Shown: positions 9,360-18,607, counted from the first letter of the stretch. The stretch is DNA of 64,000 nt from Pedobacter planticolens (GCF_014172375.1 NZ_WNXD01000001.1:682001-746000); one strand, 5' to 3'. A program made the numbers and translations. Notes: generated by a model from the sequence alone, not told the origin.

Positions 9360-9495
9360 CGTCATTCCGACTGAAAGCGCAGCGGAATGGAGAGATCTTT
9401 TCAATAAATGATTGTAAATTCAAAGATTTCTCGGCTGCGCTCGAAAGGACGAAGTAGGTTAAGCAATGAACGCAGCGAAATGGAAAAATCTTTCA
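9360..9495. repeat. Degenerate dispersed repeats, GTCATTCCGA family
   Basis: GTCATTCCGACTG...GCGCAGCGGAATGGAGAGATCTT is followed by the inverted form AAAGATTTCTCGGCTGCGC...GAAAGGAC, and then a third partial copy near 9463-9495. The same vocabulary (GAGCG, GCAGCG, GAGATCTTT) recurs at 42159-42196. Confidence 0.65.
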
Positions 9496-9651
9496 CTCAA
9501 AAGTGCCTTATACGGGTTAACGAAATAACCAAAAGCTTTGATAAAATTCTTTCAAACGGCTTATAATTTTGTCAAAGCTCCATAAATGGACGAGGAGGAT
9601 AGTAGCAAAACACTGTGTTAACTAAACGGGATAGCAGTGGAAATCCTTTTT

Positions 9652-9681
9652 GTCATCCTGAGCTTGTCGAAGGATAAAAAG
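9652..9681. repeat. GTCATCCTGAGC repeat fragment
   Basis: Reads GTCATCCTGAGC then TTGTCGAAGGATAAAAAG, a variant of the dispersed GTCAT-TYCGAGC vocabulary seen elsewhere in the window. Confidence 0.4.
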
Positions 9682-9736
9682 ATTGAAACGAATAGCCCGA
9701 CTAACTTTAATCGTTTCATTGTCTTCGATTTTCAAA

Positions 9737-10498
9737 TCATAAACCTAAAATTTCTTCACTATTTCGAACTCTAAATACTACTGCCTTTTCTGGTTTCAAT
9801 TTTTTAATTGTCTTTTTGAATTTGAGTGTCATTTTCATCAAGTACTTAGAGAAATTTACATGCCCAGCTTTAAACAATTTATGATGCGCAAACCAAACCA
9901 CGAGTAGGGTAGAGAAGTAGAAGCAGGTGTAAAAATAATAAGTAAAAAACCTCATTACTGCACTTTTATCGTTATAAAGTAAGCTTAATCTTTCAGTTTG
10001 AAAGGTAATATGTGCGGCTTCATCAATTAAAATATCAGTACATATTTGCTTTAATAAATTGCACTTTGTGGCATCTTTTAAACATTGATAAAATATTTGT
10101 GCCGTACTTTCAACTGTAATTACGGCAATGGTCCAAAACTCCATGTGTGTGTTTAAACCTCTTATTTTTCTAAATAAGCTATCACCCCAATCTTTTTTAA
10201 TTCGTTGTTCGCCAATAAGATCTAAGTATTTGCCCAAATTATTTCCATGCTTTTGTTCTTCAGTAATAAATAACTTAATGGCAGGTGTGTAATGACGATC
10301 GTTCAATTGTTTGGCGTGTTTAGTTGCGGCATTTATTAAGTTAGTACCTTCAGATGTTTCGCCTAATTGCCAAGCTTGCAGAGATTTTAGAATATTCTCT
10401 CTTTCTATTTGGCTTAAAACGGGCTTAATGCTCCAATCTATTCTTTTGTTTTTAAGGTTTTGGGTAAAATAATTTATCCAATACAATGAATTATGCAT
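9737..10498 (-). CDS. Ferritin-like diiron protein, function unknown
   Basis: A 253-residue mostly helical protein. Two Glu-x-x-His pairs are visible, EEQKH (about 80-84) and DEAAH (about 160), with further Glu residues in the preceding helices (GETSEG, VES). This is the ligand pattern of ferritin-like diiron proteins. A hydrophobic segment (about 182-205) could be membrane-associated. The overall plan resembles small uncharacterised diiron oxidase-like proteins of Bacteroidota. The reaction is not predictable from sequence alone. It stands alone, downstream of the repeat-rich gap on the genome map. Confidence 0.75.
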   Translation of the reverse strand: MHNSLYWINYFTQNLKNKRIDWSIKPVLSQIERENILKSLQAWQLGETSEGTNLINAATKHAKQLNDRHYTPAIKLFITEEQKHGNNLGKYLDLIGEQRIKKDWGDSLFRKIRGLNTHMEFWTIAVITVESTAQIFYQCLKDATKCNLLKQICTDILIDEAAHITFQTERLSLLYNDKSAVMRFFTYYFYTCFYFSTLLVVWFAHHKLFKAGHVNFSKYLMKMTLKFKKTIKKLKPEKAVVFRVRNSEEILGL

Positions 10499-10579
10499 AG
10501 TTAATTGAATTTTAAATGGTTCTTCAGTTCTTTATTTATGGAAAGTGCTTTGAATTTCAAAGTAAATATGTAAAAAAAT

Positions 10580-10876
10580 TTAAACTCCTTTTATCATTTT
10601 TTCTAAAGCATCTAAGTGCGCTTTAAAAGCATGTTTTCCTAAATCTGTAATAAAATAAGTAGTGTTTGTTTTTTTGCCGATAAATGCTTTTTGAACTTTT
10701 AGGTAATCAGCTTGTTCCAACGTATTTAGGTGAGAGGCCAAATTACCATCAGTTAATTCTAATAGTTGTTTCAGTTCGTTAAAACTTACCGAATCATTTA
10801 CAATGAGTATGGACATTACACCAAGCCTTATTCGACTATCGAATATCTTGTTAAGGGCTTCAATTGGATTTACCAT
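10580..10876 (-). CDS. Winged-helix transcriptional regulator
   Basis: A compact 98-residue DNA-binding protein. It starts with the family pattern IEALNKIFDSRIRLGVMS, has a recognition-helix stretch LTDGNLASHLNTLEQADYL and a wing around KTNTTYFITDLGKHAF, as in small MarR/ArsR-like winged-helix proteins. Its ATG overlaps the stop codon of the upstream membrane protein (TAATG), so the two are translationally coupled and probably work together, the regulator perhaps controlling its own operon. Confidence 0.85.
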   Translation of the reverse strand: MVNPIEALNKIFDSRIRLGVMSILIVNDSVSFNELKQLLELTDGNLASHLNTLEQADYLKVQKAFIGKKTNTTYFITDLGKHAFKAHLDALEKMIKGV

Positions 10877-11502
10877 TATTTTGTCCTTTCGTATTTAAAG
10901 TACATAATTGTTCCATAAACAATGTGAAGCACGCCAAAACCAAATGCCCAAAAATATAAACCGTAGCCAATATTAAATAGTGCAATAATGCCCAATACAA
11001 CTTCACAAATACCTAAAAAACGGATATCGGTATAGGTGTATTTACTTGCATTGATGAGTGCTAAGCCATAAAATACTAAGCAGGTTGGTGCAATAAAACC
11101 AGTGGTATTCGTATCATTAAATAACAATGCGATAACAAAGAAAGCTCCAGCAACTAAAGGGATAGCCAAATTGATTAACATTGTTTTAGCTGTTTTATCC
11201 CAAAATGGGAGGTTTTTCTTTTTACTTTGGCGAAGAGTGAATAGAAATCCGCCAGCAATTGCAACAACTAATACCGTAAAACCAATTTTAATTAAGTTAG
11301 CTTCAATGTCAGTATCGGCATCAATACCATAACTGCCATTAACATATTTTTGCAACTCTAAATGTGCAAAATAAGCACCAACTAAACCCGTTAGTCCAGC
11401 AAATACACCAGATAATCCGCTTAAAGAGATAAATCTAGATGAGCGATCCATCATTTTTCTAATGTCGCTCAAGGCATTCAATTGTTCTTCCTGATTACTC
11501 AT
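10876..11502 (-). CDS. Multi-pass membrane protein, function unknown
   Basis: A 208-residue protein with about six hydrophobic segments (near residues 25-45, 75-92, 107-128, 133-150, 158-178 and 180-198). An N-terminal acidic cytoplasmic stretch contains DIRKMMDRSSRFISLSGLSG, which recurs in Bacteroidota membrane proteins paired with small winged-helix regulators. No catalytic motif is visible. First gene of a two-gene operon, overlapping the regulator by one base. Confidence 0.8.
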   Translation of the reverse strand: MSNQEEQLNALSDIRKMMDRSSRFISLSGLSGVFAGLTGLVGAYFAHLELQKYVNGSYGIDADTDIEANLIKIGFTVLVVAIAGGFLFTLRQSKKKNLPFWDKTAKTMLINLAIPLVAGAFFVIALLFNDTNTTGFIAPTCLVFYGLALINASKYTYTDIRFLGICEVVLGIIALFNIGYGLYFWAFGFGVLHIVYGTIMYFKYERTK

Positions 11503-11628
11503 GTTAAAAGTGCTTTGTTTTTCAAAGTTAATTAAGAAATTTAATATTGCAAGTTTTTTTAAAATATTTTTTGGTTAATGACTCATAGCCTATTGACCAT
11601 AGACTATAAGCCATTAACCAATTTTTCT

Positions 11629-11636
11629 TAACTTTA
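11629..11636 (+). promoter_or_regulatory. -7-like element TAACTTTA just before the lolD-type gene
   Basis: Matches TAnnTTTG except for the last base. It ends only 4 bases before the ATG at 11641, so transcription could begin at the start codon itself. Confidence 0.3.
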
Positions 11637-11640
11637 CCAA

Positions 11641-12315
11641 ATGCTAAAGGCCACAGGAATAAAAAAAGCGTATGGAAATTTACCAATTTTAAAAGGTGTA
11701 GATTTTGAAGTTGCCAAAGGAGAAATTGTAAGTATTATTGGGGCTTCTGGAGCTGGTAAAAGTACCTTGTTGCATATTTTAGGGAGTTTGGATAAGCCTG
11801 ATGAAGGCACTGTGGAATTAAAAGGCACTAAAATAAGTAAACTATCAGGCGAATTATTAAGTGTTTTTCGAAATCAGAATATTGGTTTTATTTTTCAATT
11901 TCATCATCTTTTACCAGAATTTACTGCGTTAGAAAATATTTGTATTCCTGCTTTTATCGCTAAAAAAAGTAAAAAGGAAGCAGAAAAAAAAGCGCACGAA
12001 TTATTAGCACTTTTAGGTTTAAGTGAACGAGCAGATCATAAACCAAATCAGTTATCTGGTGGTGAACAACAGCGAATAGCAGTGGCTAGGGCATTAGTTA
12101 ATAATCCTGCAATTATTTTGGCAGATGAGCCTTCGGGTAATTTAGATTCGGCCAATGCCAATGCTTTGCATCAGTTGTTTATTAATTTACGCGATAATTT
12201 TAAACAGACTTTTGTAATTGTAACGCATAACGAAGATCTTGCTAAAATTAGCGATAGGGTAGTGACAATGAAAGATGGTTTAGTATTGGAAAATACGAGT
12301 TCATTAGTTCAATAG
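11641..12315 (+). CDS. ABC transporter ATP-binding protein, LolD/MacB type
   Basis: ATPase subunit of a type VII ABC transporter, the class that extracts lipoproteins or drives periplasmic export and cell-division machinery. The 224-residue protein has Walker [10 protein letters not shown], a Q-loop near [10 protein letters not shown], signature LSGGEQQR, Walker B IILADEP and the H-loop VTH. The [13 protein letters not shown] stretch is typical of LolD. The permease is not next to it, so its partner is encoded elsewhere and its substrate cannot be stated. Confidence 0.92.
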   Translation: MLKATGIKKAYGNLPILKGVDFEVAKGEIVSIIGASGAGKSTLLHILGSLDKPDEGTVELKGTKISKLSGELLSVFRNQNIGFIFQFHHLLPEFTALENICIPAFIAKKSKKEAEKKAHELLALLGLSERADHKPNQLSGGEQQRIAVARALVNNPAIILADEPSGNLDSANANALHQLFINLRDNFKQTFVIVTHNEDLAKISDRVVTMKDGLVLENTSSLVQ

Positions 12316-12358
12316 TAACATTGGTTTATTCAAAAATCAATCAATTAAAATTTAAAAC

Positions 12359-12853
12359 TTGAAAATATTAATTACTGGAGGCAACTCTGCAACAGCACTT
12401 AAATTAGTAAAGGCGTTTGCTACTTATCAAGTTATACTTGCAGATTATGGCGAAGTTCCATCTCTTACATCAAGTGCTTATACACTAATTAGTTTAGGTG
12501 AAAAAAACGAAGATGTTTTAGCGCATACACTTTTAAATAAATGTTTGGATGAAGGAGTAGACCTTATTTTACCAATACATAATTTTGAAATAGAAGCTGT
12601 AGTCAAAGCTGAAACTTTGTTTAATGAATTTAATATTCAGGTTTTAGTACCAAATAGAGAAGAATTAGATTTGTACTTTAACATTGCTAGTACTCTTAAA
12701 ACAGGTGATTGGGTTATTTATAAATCTGGAGAAGTTCTCTTTGCATCCAATAGCGAGGTTATTCCTGCCAATAACGAACAAAAAAACTTAAATGGTGCAT
12801 TTTATATCACAAAAGATGACACAGCATTTAAATTGAATTTAATTACAATTTAA
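12359..12853 (+). CDS. Stand-alone pre-ATP-grasp-like domain protein
   Basis: A 164-residue protein with a TTG start. The N-terminus (ILITGGNSATALKLVKAF) reads like a Rossmann-type pre-ATP-grasp domain of carbamoyl-phosphate-synthase-like enzymes, and the stretch ILPIHNFEIEAV ... VLVPNREELDLYFN corresponds to the point where an ATP-grasp domain would normally begin. Here the protein ends within about 55 residues, so no ATP-binding domain exists. It lies 12 bases before the HAD-like gene and is probably co-transcribed with it. The function is not known. Confidence 0.65.
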   Translation: MKILITGGNSATALKLVKAFATYQVILADYGEVPSLTSSAYTLISLGEKNEDVLAHTLLNKCLDEGVDLILPIHNFEIEAVVKAETLFNEFNIQVLVPNREELDLYFNIASTLKTGDWVIYKSGEVLFASNSEVIPANNEQKNLNGAFYITKDDTAFKLNLITI

Positions 12854-12865
12854 CCAATCATTTCG

Positions 12866-13474
12866 ATGGCTTTTGAAGAATATATCAAAGACAAAAAAGC
12901 GTTTATTTTAGGTTTGGATAATGTTTTGTATCCAGAAAAAGACTATTTATTGCAAGTATATTATCTGTTTGCAGAATTTATAGAATATACAGAGCAAATA
13001 AATGCTGCAGAAATTATTGCATTTATGCAGTCTGAATTTGCAGCTCATGGCGATGAAAATATCTTTGAAAAAACCGCTGTGAAATTTAATATTCCAGAAA
13101 AATATAAAACCAATTTTGAGCTATTACATGAAAATGCTCGTTTACCTTTGAAACTGTTGCTATATCAGCAAGTGCTTTCATTTTTACAAGAAGTTGTAGT
13201 AGAAAGAAAAGAGATTTTTTTATTAGTTGATGGAGAACCCTTACAGCAAGTAAACAAAATAAAACAACTAGAATGGCATGGTTTAGAGAAATATTTAAAA
13301 GTTTATTTTTCTCAAGAATTTGTACCAAAGCCTGCTACAAAAAGCATAGAATTTATACTAGATCAGCATGCTTTAAAAAAGAATGATATTTTAATGATAG
13401 GAAATACGTTAGAAGATGAAGATTTCGCACTTAATGTAGGCGTAGATTATTTAACTATAACGAAACTATTGTAA
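12866..13474 (+). CDS. HAD-superfamily protein lacking the catalytic Asp
   Basis: A 202-residue protein with the overall layout of HAD phosphatases and a small helical cap. Motif I reads ILGLDNVLYP where active enzymes read FDxDNTLYP, so the nucleophile Asp is Gly16 while Asp18 remains. Motif II reads LVDGEP, without the usual Thr/Ser. The motif III Lys (PKPATKS) and an acidic motif IV (IGNTLEDEDF) are kept. I infer a non-hydrolytic or regulatory protein. It follows the pre-ATP-grasp-like gene closely. A GAT-to-GGT single-base change would explain residue 16. Confidence 0.75.
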   Translation: MAFEEYIKDKKAFILGLDNVLYPEKDYLLQVYYLFAEFIEYTEQINAAEIIAFMQSEFAAHGDENIFEKTAVKFNIPEKYKTNFELLHENARLPLKLLLYQQVLSFLQEVVVERKEIFLLVDGEPLQQVNKIKQLEWHGLEKYLKVYFSQEFVPKPATKSIEFILDQHALKKNDILMIGNTLEDEDFALNVGVDYLTITKLL

Positions 13475-13512
13475 ATTTTTTTACGTTAATTAGTACTGTA
13501 ATCTATTAAAAA

Positions 13513-15132
13513 ATGAAAATAAAACTACTTGTTAGTATACTCGCAATTTCTATCCTAACTATAACTGCCTGTAAAAAAACGAAGGTAACTCCAACGCCTA
13601 CACCAGAACCACCTGTAGTAGTACCAAGTACAGGTACGAGAGCTGAATTATCGAAAGATTCTATCTTTTTATATGCTAAAGAAATGTATTATTGGAATGA
13701 TGCATTACCAACTTACCAAGCTTTTAATCCAAGAAGCTATACTAGCGCAAGTAGTGATTTAGCCAACTATACGAATGAGCTATTTGCAATAACTCGATAT
13801 AAAATTAATCCTAGTACAGGTTTATCTTATGAATATTATGCTCCAGATCCTACAGATACTAAATATTCATATATACAAGACGTTACCACTAAAAATCCAT
13901 CAGCATTTGTTGCAGATCAAAAAAGCTCAGTTGACTTAGAGGGTAATGGTAATGATTTTGGAATAAGATTTGGATATTATGGTACAAATGCGAGTTACAC
14001 TATTTATGCAACTGCTATTTACCAAAATTCGCCAGCAGAGACTGCAGGATTCTTACGGGGTGATAAGATTACTAAAATAAATGGTGTAGCTTATGGAATT
14101 GATTTTCCATCTCAGAGTTCGGCAATTCAAACGGCACTAAATGGCACTACAATTAAGCTAGAAGGAATTAATAGTGCAGGAACTGATTTCAATATCACCT
14201 TAACAAAGGCAATATTTAAGAGTAACGCAGTTTATAAAACTAAAGTGTTAACAGCGGGTACGAAGAAAATTGGGTATTTAGCTTATGCTAGATTTTCTAA
14301 ACTAACTAATTCTCAACCAGATTTTGATGCTGCATTTGCAAGTTTTGCTACTGCCGGCGTTACCGATTTAATTATTGATTTAAGATATAATGGTGGTGGA
14401 TATATTGAAACAGCAGAGTATTTAATTAATTTAATTGCTCCTCCAAGTTTAACAGGAACTGTAATGTTTACAGAACATTATAATGCAACGATGCAAAATA
14501 ATCAGGCTACCATTCTTAAAAATCAACCATTGTTAGATGCAAATGGTAAAGTTCAATATTCGAATGCAAAAATAATAAATCTGTACGATTACATGACCAA
14601 TCCGTATTCTGTAGCAAATAACACATCTAAATTTGCTAAAAAAGGACCTTTAAGTGGCGTAACTAATGTGGTTTTTATAGTTTCGGGAAATACAGCTTCT
14701 GCTAGTGAATTGGTAATTAATAGTTTGAAACCTGGTTTGAATGTTAAATTGGTAGGACAAACAACTTATGGTAAACCAGTTGGATTTTTCCCTGTTACGA
14801 TAGAAAATAAATATGATGTTTACTTTTCATTGTTCGAAACAAAAAATTCTTTAGGGCAAGGAGGTTATTATACAGGAATAGCGCCAGATGTTTCAGCATC
14901 AGAAGTGCCGGCAAATACAGTGATGTATGATTTTGGTAATCTAAATGATAATTATTTAAAACTAGCACTTAATACTTTAAATTTAGGTGTTACTGTTACT
15001 GGTCAGGCTAAAACATTATCAGCAGCTAAAGAAAGGAGTTTAGCTGTGCAATCATCTGAAGTAATCAATTCTGATCTTGGTAATGGTGAATTTAAAGGAA
15101 TGATAGAAAATAGAAATAGAAGAAAAAATTAA
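13513..15132 (+). CDS. S41 family peptidase, lipoprotein
   Basis: A C-terminal-processing-type serine protease of 539 residues. A lipoprotein signal ends at Cys20 (TITAC), and a Pro/Thr-rich linker follows. An N-terminal helical region contains the YYWNDALP motif of Bacteroidota S41 enzymes, then a PDZ domain (about 165-235), then the protease core with the nucleophile Ser in SGNTASASELV and a later Lys-bearing TYGKPVG. It is predicted to sit on the outer or inner membrane facing the periplasm. A bidirectional terminator follows the gene. Confidence 0.9.
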   Translation: MKIKLLVSILAISILTITACKKTKVTPTPTPEPPVVVPSTGTRAELSKDSIFLYAKEMYYWNDALPTYQAFNPRSYTSASSDLANYTNELFAITRYKINPSTGLSYEYYAPDPTDTKYSYIQDVTTKNPSAFVADQKSSVDLEGNGNDFGIRFGYYGTNASYTIYATAIYQNSPAETAGFLRGDKITKINGVAYGIDFPSQSSAIQTALNGTTIKLEGINSAGTDFNITLTKAIFKSNAVYKTKVLTAGTKKIGYLAYARFSKLTNSQPDFDAAFASFATAGVTDLIIDLRYNGGGYIETAEYLINLIAPPSLTGTVMFTEHYNATMQNNQATILKNQPLLDANGKVQYSNAKIINLYDYMTNPYSVANNTSKFAKKGPLSGVTNVVFIVSGNTASASELVINSLKPGLNVKLVGQTTYGKPVGFFPVTIENKYDVYFSLFETKNSLGQGGYYTGIAPDVSASEVPANTVMYDFGNLNDNYLKLALNTLNLGVTVTGQAKTLSAAKERSLAVQSSEVINSDLGNGEFKGMIENRNRRKN

Positions 15133-15162
15133 TACGATTGTATTCTCCATTAATTATAAAAT

Positions 15163-15193
15163 AAAAAAGACCGTATTTAACGGTCTTTTTTAT
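15163..15193. terminator. Bidirectional terminator between S41 and M28 genes
   Basis: Stem AAAAGACCGT / ACGGTCTTTT with A- and T-runs on each side, between convergent genes. Confidence 0.85.
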
Positions 15194-15212
15194 TTCGAAA
15201 TAGGTAAAAGAA

Positions 15213-16160
15213 TTACTGCTTTTTCATTTGTAATCGTTCTCTAAAAATTGACTGAATATCTCTTTGCTTATCAATATTTACAATAACTTCTTGAATAGCA
15301 TTTGCTGCATCAATAAAGAAAGTTTTATTAATATTTTGGTATTCATCCGTTGCTTTGTGATAATCTTTATGGTCTTCTACTCCAAAATATAGAAATGGAA
15401 TGTTTTTAGCATTAAAAGCACCTTGATCGCTTTGATTTGTCCAATCGTCATGACCAAGTTTAGGGTCATCATGTCCCATTAATAATTTTAAATTCGGATT
15501 TGTTGTAACTAAAAATCCCTTTAATTCTGGGTATTTAAAGGTTCCTGCTACATATAATTCCTGTTTATCATTATGGCTTATCATGTCCATATTAACATTC
15601 AGTTTAATTTTATCTAATGTTACTGGAGGATTTTCCACAAAAGCTTTTGCTCCTTGTAAACCCATTTCTTCGCCATCAAATAATGCAAAGATTAACGTGT
15701 TATTAGGTTTGTTTTTAGCGAAGTATTGGGCAAATTGTAATAAGCCAGCTACACCAGATGCATTGTCATCAGCTCCGTTATAAATTTCATTTTTAATAAT
15801 TCCAATGTGATCGTAATGTGCAGAAATCACAATTACATTTTCGCTCTTGCCAGGAATATAAGAAATTAGGTTTTTCCCTTGAACAGCCGCTGCACCGTTA
15901 CGACCTTTAATTTCAAAGCTTTGTTCAAAGCTACCTTGACCTGGATATGGTTTTAAACCAATTTCTTTTAAACGACCAAGTAAATAAGTTCTGGCCATTT
16001 CTCCGCCTTTGGTTCCAGTTTTACGGCCTTCATACGCATCCGATGAAAGTGTTTCTACATCTTTAAGTAATTGTTCTCCAGTTTTGGAATTATTTTGAGT
16101 GGTTTTTACTGTGCTACAGCTTATTAAGAATACTAGTGAAATCAACAATAATTTTTTCAT
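15213..16160 (-). CDS. M28 family zinc peptidase, lipoprotein
   Basis: An exported metallo-aminopeptidase-like enzyme of 315 residues. The lipobox is LISC (Cys15). Zinc-ligand segments of family M28 are visible: SAHYDHIG, NGADDNASGVAG, ALFDGEEMGLQGA and NMDMISH. A late H-D-Y-HKATDEY segment supplies the last His. No PA domain is present. It is likely to trim peptides in the periplasm. Convergent with the S41 peptidase, so two lipoprotein peptidases lie side by side. Confidence 0.92.
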   Translation of the reverse strand: MKKLLLISLVFLISCSTVKTTQNNSKTGEQLLKDVETLSSDAYEGRKTGTKGGEMARTYLLGRLKEIGLKPYPGQGSFEQSFEIKGRNGAAAVQGKNLISYIPGKSENVIVISAHYDHIGIIKNEIYNGADDNASGVAGLLQFAQYFAKNKPNNTLIFALFDGEEMGLQGAKAFVENPPVTLDKIKLNVNMDMISHNDKQELYVAGTFKYPELKGFLVTTNPNLKLLMGHDDPKLGHDDWTNQSDQGAFNAKNIPFLYFGVEDHKDYHKATDEYQNINKTFFIDAANAIQEVIVNIDKQRDIQSIFRERLQMKKQ

Positions 16161-16242
16161 TCGATTTTAAATTTGTTCAGAAATAAAGGTAAAGATATTG
16201 TCTGATAAAAGAAGCGTGTAAGTTTTTACGAAAGAGTGAATT

Positions 16243-17028
16243 TTAAATATAAATCTCTCCTTTTAGATAAGTTACTGCTTTTCCTGACATTAAAACTCTA
16301 TCACCTTTTAATGTGCACCACAATTCGCCTCTGCGTTTTGATATTTGATAGGCATGTAATTCGTTTTTGCCTAATTTTTCTGCCCAATAGGGGATAAGAT
16401 TGCAATGTGCCGAACCCGTTACAGGATCTTCATTTATACCAGCAGCAGGAGCGAAAAACCTCGAAACAAAATCACTTTTATCGCCTTTGGCGGTTACAGT
16501 AATAGCAAAAGCATCTACGTTTAGTAACGCATTAAAATCTGGTTTTAAATTAGCTATTTCTGCTTCAGTTTGATAAACAACGACATAGTCCCGCAGTTTT
16601 AAAACTTCAATAGCGTTGATGTTTCCTAAAGCTTCTAATAAACCATTTGGCGTATCGCAAACTTGTAACGGTCGTGATGGAAAATCTAACGTATATACGT
16701 TGTCGGTTTTGGTTACTGTTAAAGTGCCAGCTTTTAAAGTGTGAAAATGGATAATGTCTTTCGTATACCCCAATTCTGTAAATAAAATATGTGCCGTAGC
16801 TAAAGTAGCATGACCGCATAAATCTATTTCTACTTCAGGAGTAAACCAACGCAATTCAAAATTTTCACCTTGTGGGACAAAGAAAGCAGTTTCAGCTAAA
16901 TTGTTTTCTGCAGCAATCTTTTGCATTAAAGGTTCTGGTAACCATTCTGTTAATGGAACTATTGCTGCTGGGTTTCCGCCAAAAAGTTGATCTGTAAAAG
17001 CATCTGCTTGATAAATTTGAAATTTCAT
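16243..17028 (-). CDS. PhzF family isomerase-like protein
   Basis: A diaminopimelate-epimerase-fold protein related to PhzF of phenazine synthesis, but no phenazine genes are nearby, so the substrate is unknown. The start MKFQIYQADAFTDQLFGGNPAAI at 17028 matches the family; a longer in-frame start at 17073 would overlap an inverted repeat and adds unrelated residues. The catalytic Glu is expected in NNLAETAF, and DLCGHATLATAH and GSAHCNLIPYWAEKLGK are conserved landmarks. Length is 261 residues. Confidence 0.9.
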   Translation of the reverse strand: MKFQIYQADAFTDQLFGGNPAAIVPLTEWLPEPLMQKIAAENNLAETAFFVPQGENFELRWFTPEVEIDLCGHATLATAHILFTELGYTKDIIHFHTLKAGTLTVTKTDNVYTLDFPSRPLQVCDTPNGLLEALGNINAIEVLKLRDYVVVYQTEAEIANLKPDFNALLNVDAFAITVTAKGDKSDFVSRFFAPAAGINEDPVTGSAHCNLIPYWAEKLGKNELHAYQISKRRGELWCTLKGDRVLMSGKAVTYLKGEIYI

Positions 17029-17062
17029 GTGGGCTGATTTATGTTCAAATTTAGGAATTATA

Positions 17063-17111
17063 AACTTTGTCAATCCTAATTAATTATATGCTTATTAGGA
17101 TTGACAAAGTT
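17063..17111. repeat. Perfect 18-bp inverted repeat
   Basis: AACTTTGTCAATCCTAAT and its exact reverse complement are separated by 13 bases, just downstream of the gap stop codon and upstream of phzF-like. It has no T-tract, so it may be an mRNA 3'-end stabiliser or an operator rather than a classical terminator. Confidence 0.75.
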
Positions 17112-17121
17112 AAGGTAGAGG

Positions 17122-18570
17122 TTAATAATAAGTTAATCGTACTACACCAGCTAATCTTTTTGCCAAACGAATAACTTGGCGAGTATACCCATATTCATTA
17201 TCGTACCATGCGTATAAAACAATAGATTTATTGTCACGAGAAATAATAGTAGCAGGTCCATCAATAATAGATGCATGACTATTTCCAATTAAATCGCTAC
17301 TTACCAACTCGTTAGAGATAGAATATTCTAATTGTTCGGATAAATCTCCAAATAATGAAGCTTCTTTTAAAACAGCAGCAACTTCTTCTTTTGAAGTAAT
17401 TTTATCGAGTGATAAATTTAATATGGCAAGCGAAACATTAGGTGTTGGTACGCGAACAGCATTTCCAGTCAATTTTCCAGCTAAATGAGGAATTACTTTT
17501 GCCACAGCTTTATCTGCTCCAGTTTCAGTTATAACTAAGTTTAATGCTGCAGAACGACCTCTACGGTATTTTTTATGGTAATTATCTAATAAATTTTGAT
17601 CGTTAGTATAAGAATGTACTGTTTCAATGTGACCTTTATCAATACCAAAAGCTGTATCAATTACTTTTAATACTGGAATAATCGCATTTGTTGTGCAAGA
17701 TGCATTTGAGAAAATTGTTTCCGTTTGATAATCGAAATCGCCATCATTTATACCGGTAACTATATTTGGAATATCACCTTTGGCTGGTGCGGTTAATAAC
17801 ACTTTGCTAATTCCTTTTGCGTTTAAATGTCTTCCTAAACCTTCGCGATCGCGGAAAACACCAGTATTGTCAATTAATAAAGCATCTTCAATTCCGTATG
17901 CGGTATAATCTGCATCTTCGGGATTTTTAGCTACAATAAGGTAAATAGTTTGCCCATTTATAATCAGCGCTTTATTTTCAAAATCTTCTATAATGGTACC
18001 ATTAAAAGGGCCATGAATGGAATCTGTTCGCAATAATTCTGCTCGTTTTATCAACTCTTCATCGCTATACGTGCGAGTTACAATAGCTCTTAAACGTAAT
18101 TGTTCACCTTTTCCAGCTTGTACAATTAATTCTCTGGCAGCAATTCTACCAATTCTACCAAAACCGTATAAAACAACGTCTTTAGGTTTTAAACTAATCT
18201 TGTCTTTGCCGATGTGCTTGCTGAGTTTGCTAATCACAAAATCACGCATTGAAGAATGCTTATTGTTTTCATCAAGCCACTCGGCAGCTAAACGACCAAC
18301 ATCAACACGAGAAGGAGCAAGGCTACATTTTGCAATTGTAGAAGCCAATTCAAGCGTTTCGTAAATCGAAATATCTTTGCCACTTACGTCTTTTGCATAT
18401 TGGTGGTAAGCGAGTATTTCGCTACTACCAACATCGAATAAAGGTTTACGAAAAAGGACAAGTTCGATAGAACGATCAAACCATAATTGTCCTACAACAC
18501 TGATTAATTCAAGCGCTTTTTTTTCTTTTTCAATCCAGCTTTGAAACTCTGATTGATACTTATTTAACAT
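17122..18570 (-). CDS. gap: Glyceraldehyde-3-phosphate dehydrogenase, N-extended form
   Basis: A glycolytic NAD(P)-dependent enzyme. The catalytic Cys lies in SNASCTTNAI and the Rossmann motif in YGFGRIGRIAARELI. At 482 residues it is about 145 longer than classical GAPDH; the extra part is an N-terminal helical domain (about residues 1-125). This long form is common in Bacteroidota, so it is not a fusion artefact. It is preceded by a TACTTTTG promoter element and followed by the 18-bp inverted repeat. Confidence 0.95.
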   Translation of the reverse strand: MLNKYQSEFQSWIEKEKKALELISVVGQLWFDRSIELVLFRKPLFDVGSSEILAYHQYAKDVSGKDISIYETLELASTIAKCSLAPSRVDVGRLAAEWLDENNKHSSMRDFVISKLSKHIGKDKISLKPKDVVLYGFGRIGRIAARELIVQAGKGEQLRLRAIVTRTYSDEELIKRAELLRTDSIHGPFNGTIIEDFENKALIINGQTIYLIVAKNPEDADYTAYGIEDALLIDNTGVFRDREGLGRHLNAKGISKVLLTAPAKGDIPNIVTGINDGDFDYQTETIFSNASCTTNAIIPVLKVIDTAFGIDKGHIETVHSYTNDQNLLDNYHKKYRRGRSAALNLVITETGADKAVAKVIPHLAGKLTGNAVRVPTPNVSLAILNLSLDKITSKEEVAAVLKEASLFGDLSEQLEYSISNELVSSDLIGNSHASIIDGPATIISRDNKSIVLYAWYDNEYGYTRQVIRLAKRLAGVVRLTYY

Positions 18571-18599
18571 ACAAGAAAGTTTATTTGATTAGAATGGCA

Positions 18600-18607
18600 C
18601 AAAAGTA
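18600..18607 (-). promoter_or_regulatory. -7 element TACTTTTG for gap
   Basis: An exact consensus match on the minus strand, predicted leader about 25 bases. It abuts the terminator of the upstream unit. Confidence 0.5.

Larger units (their letters stand above)
8577..9736. other. 1.16 kb gene-free, repeat-rich region
   Basis: Holds the sucC promoter region, two hairpins sharing a GAGACACC core, an inverted repeat enclosing 11-bp tandem units, and several degenerate GTCATTCCGA-type repeats. Short frames on the minus strand show no protein-like composition and fall in repeated DNA. No mobile-element gene was found. Confidence 0.7.

Noticed and set aside
9153..9404. Open frame of 83 codons on the minus strand
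   Set aside because: Overlaps the GAGACACC hairpin and GTCATTCCGA repeat; composition looks like translated repeat DNA.
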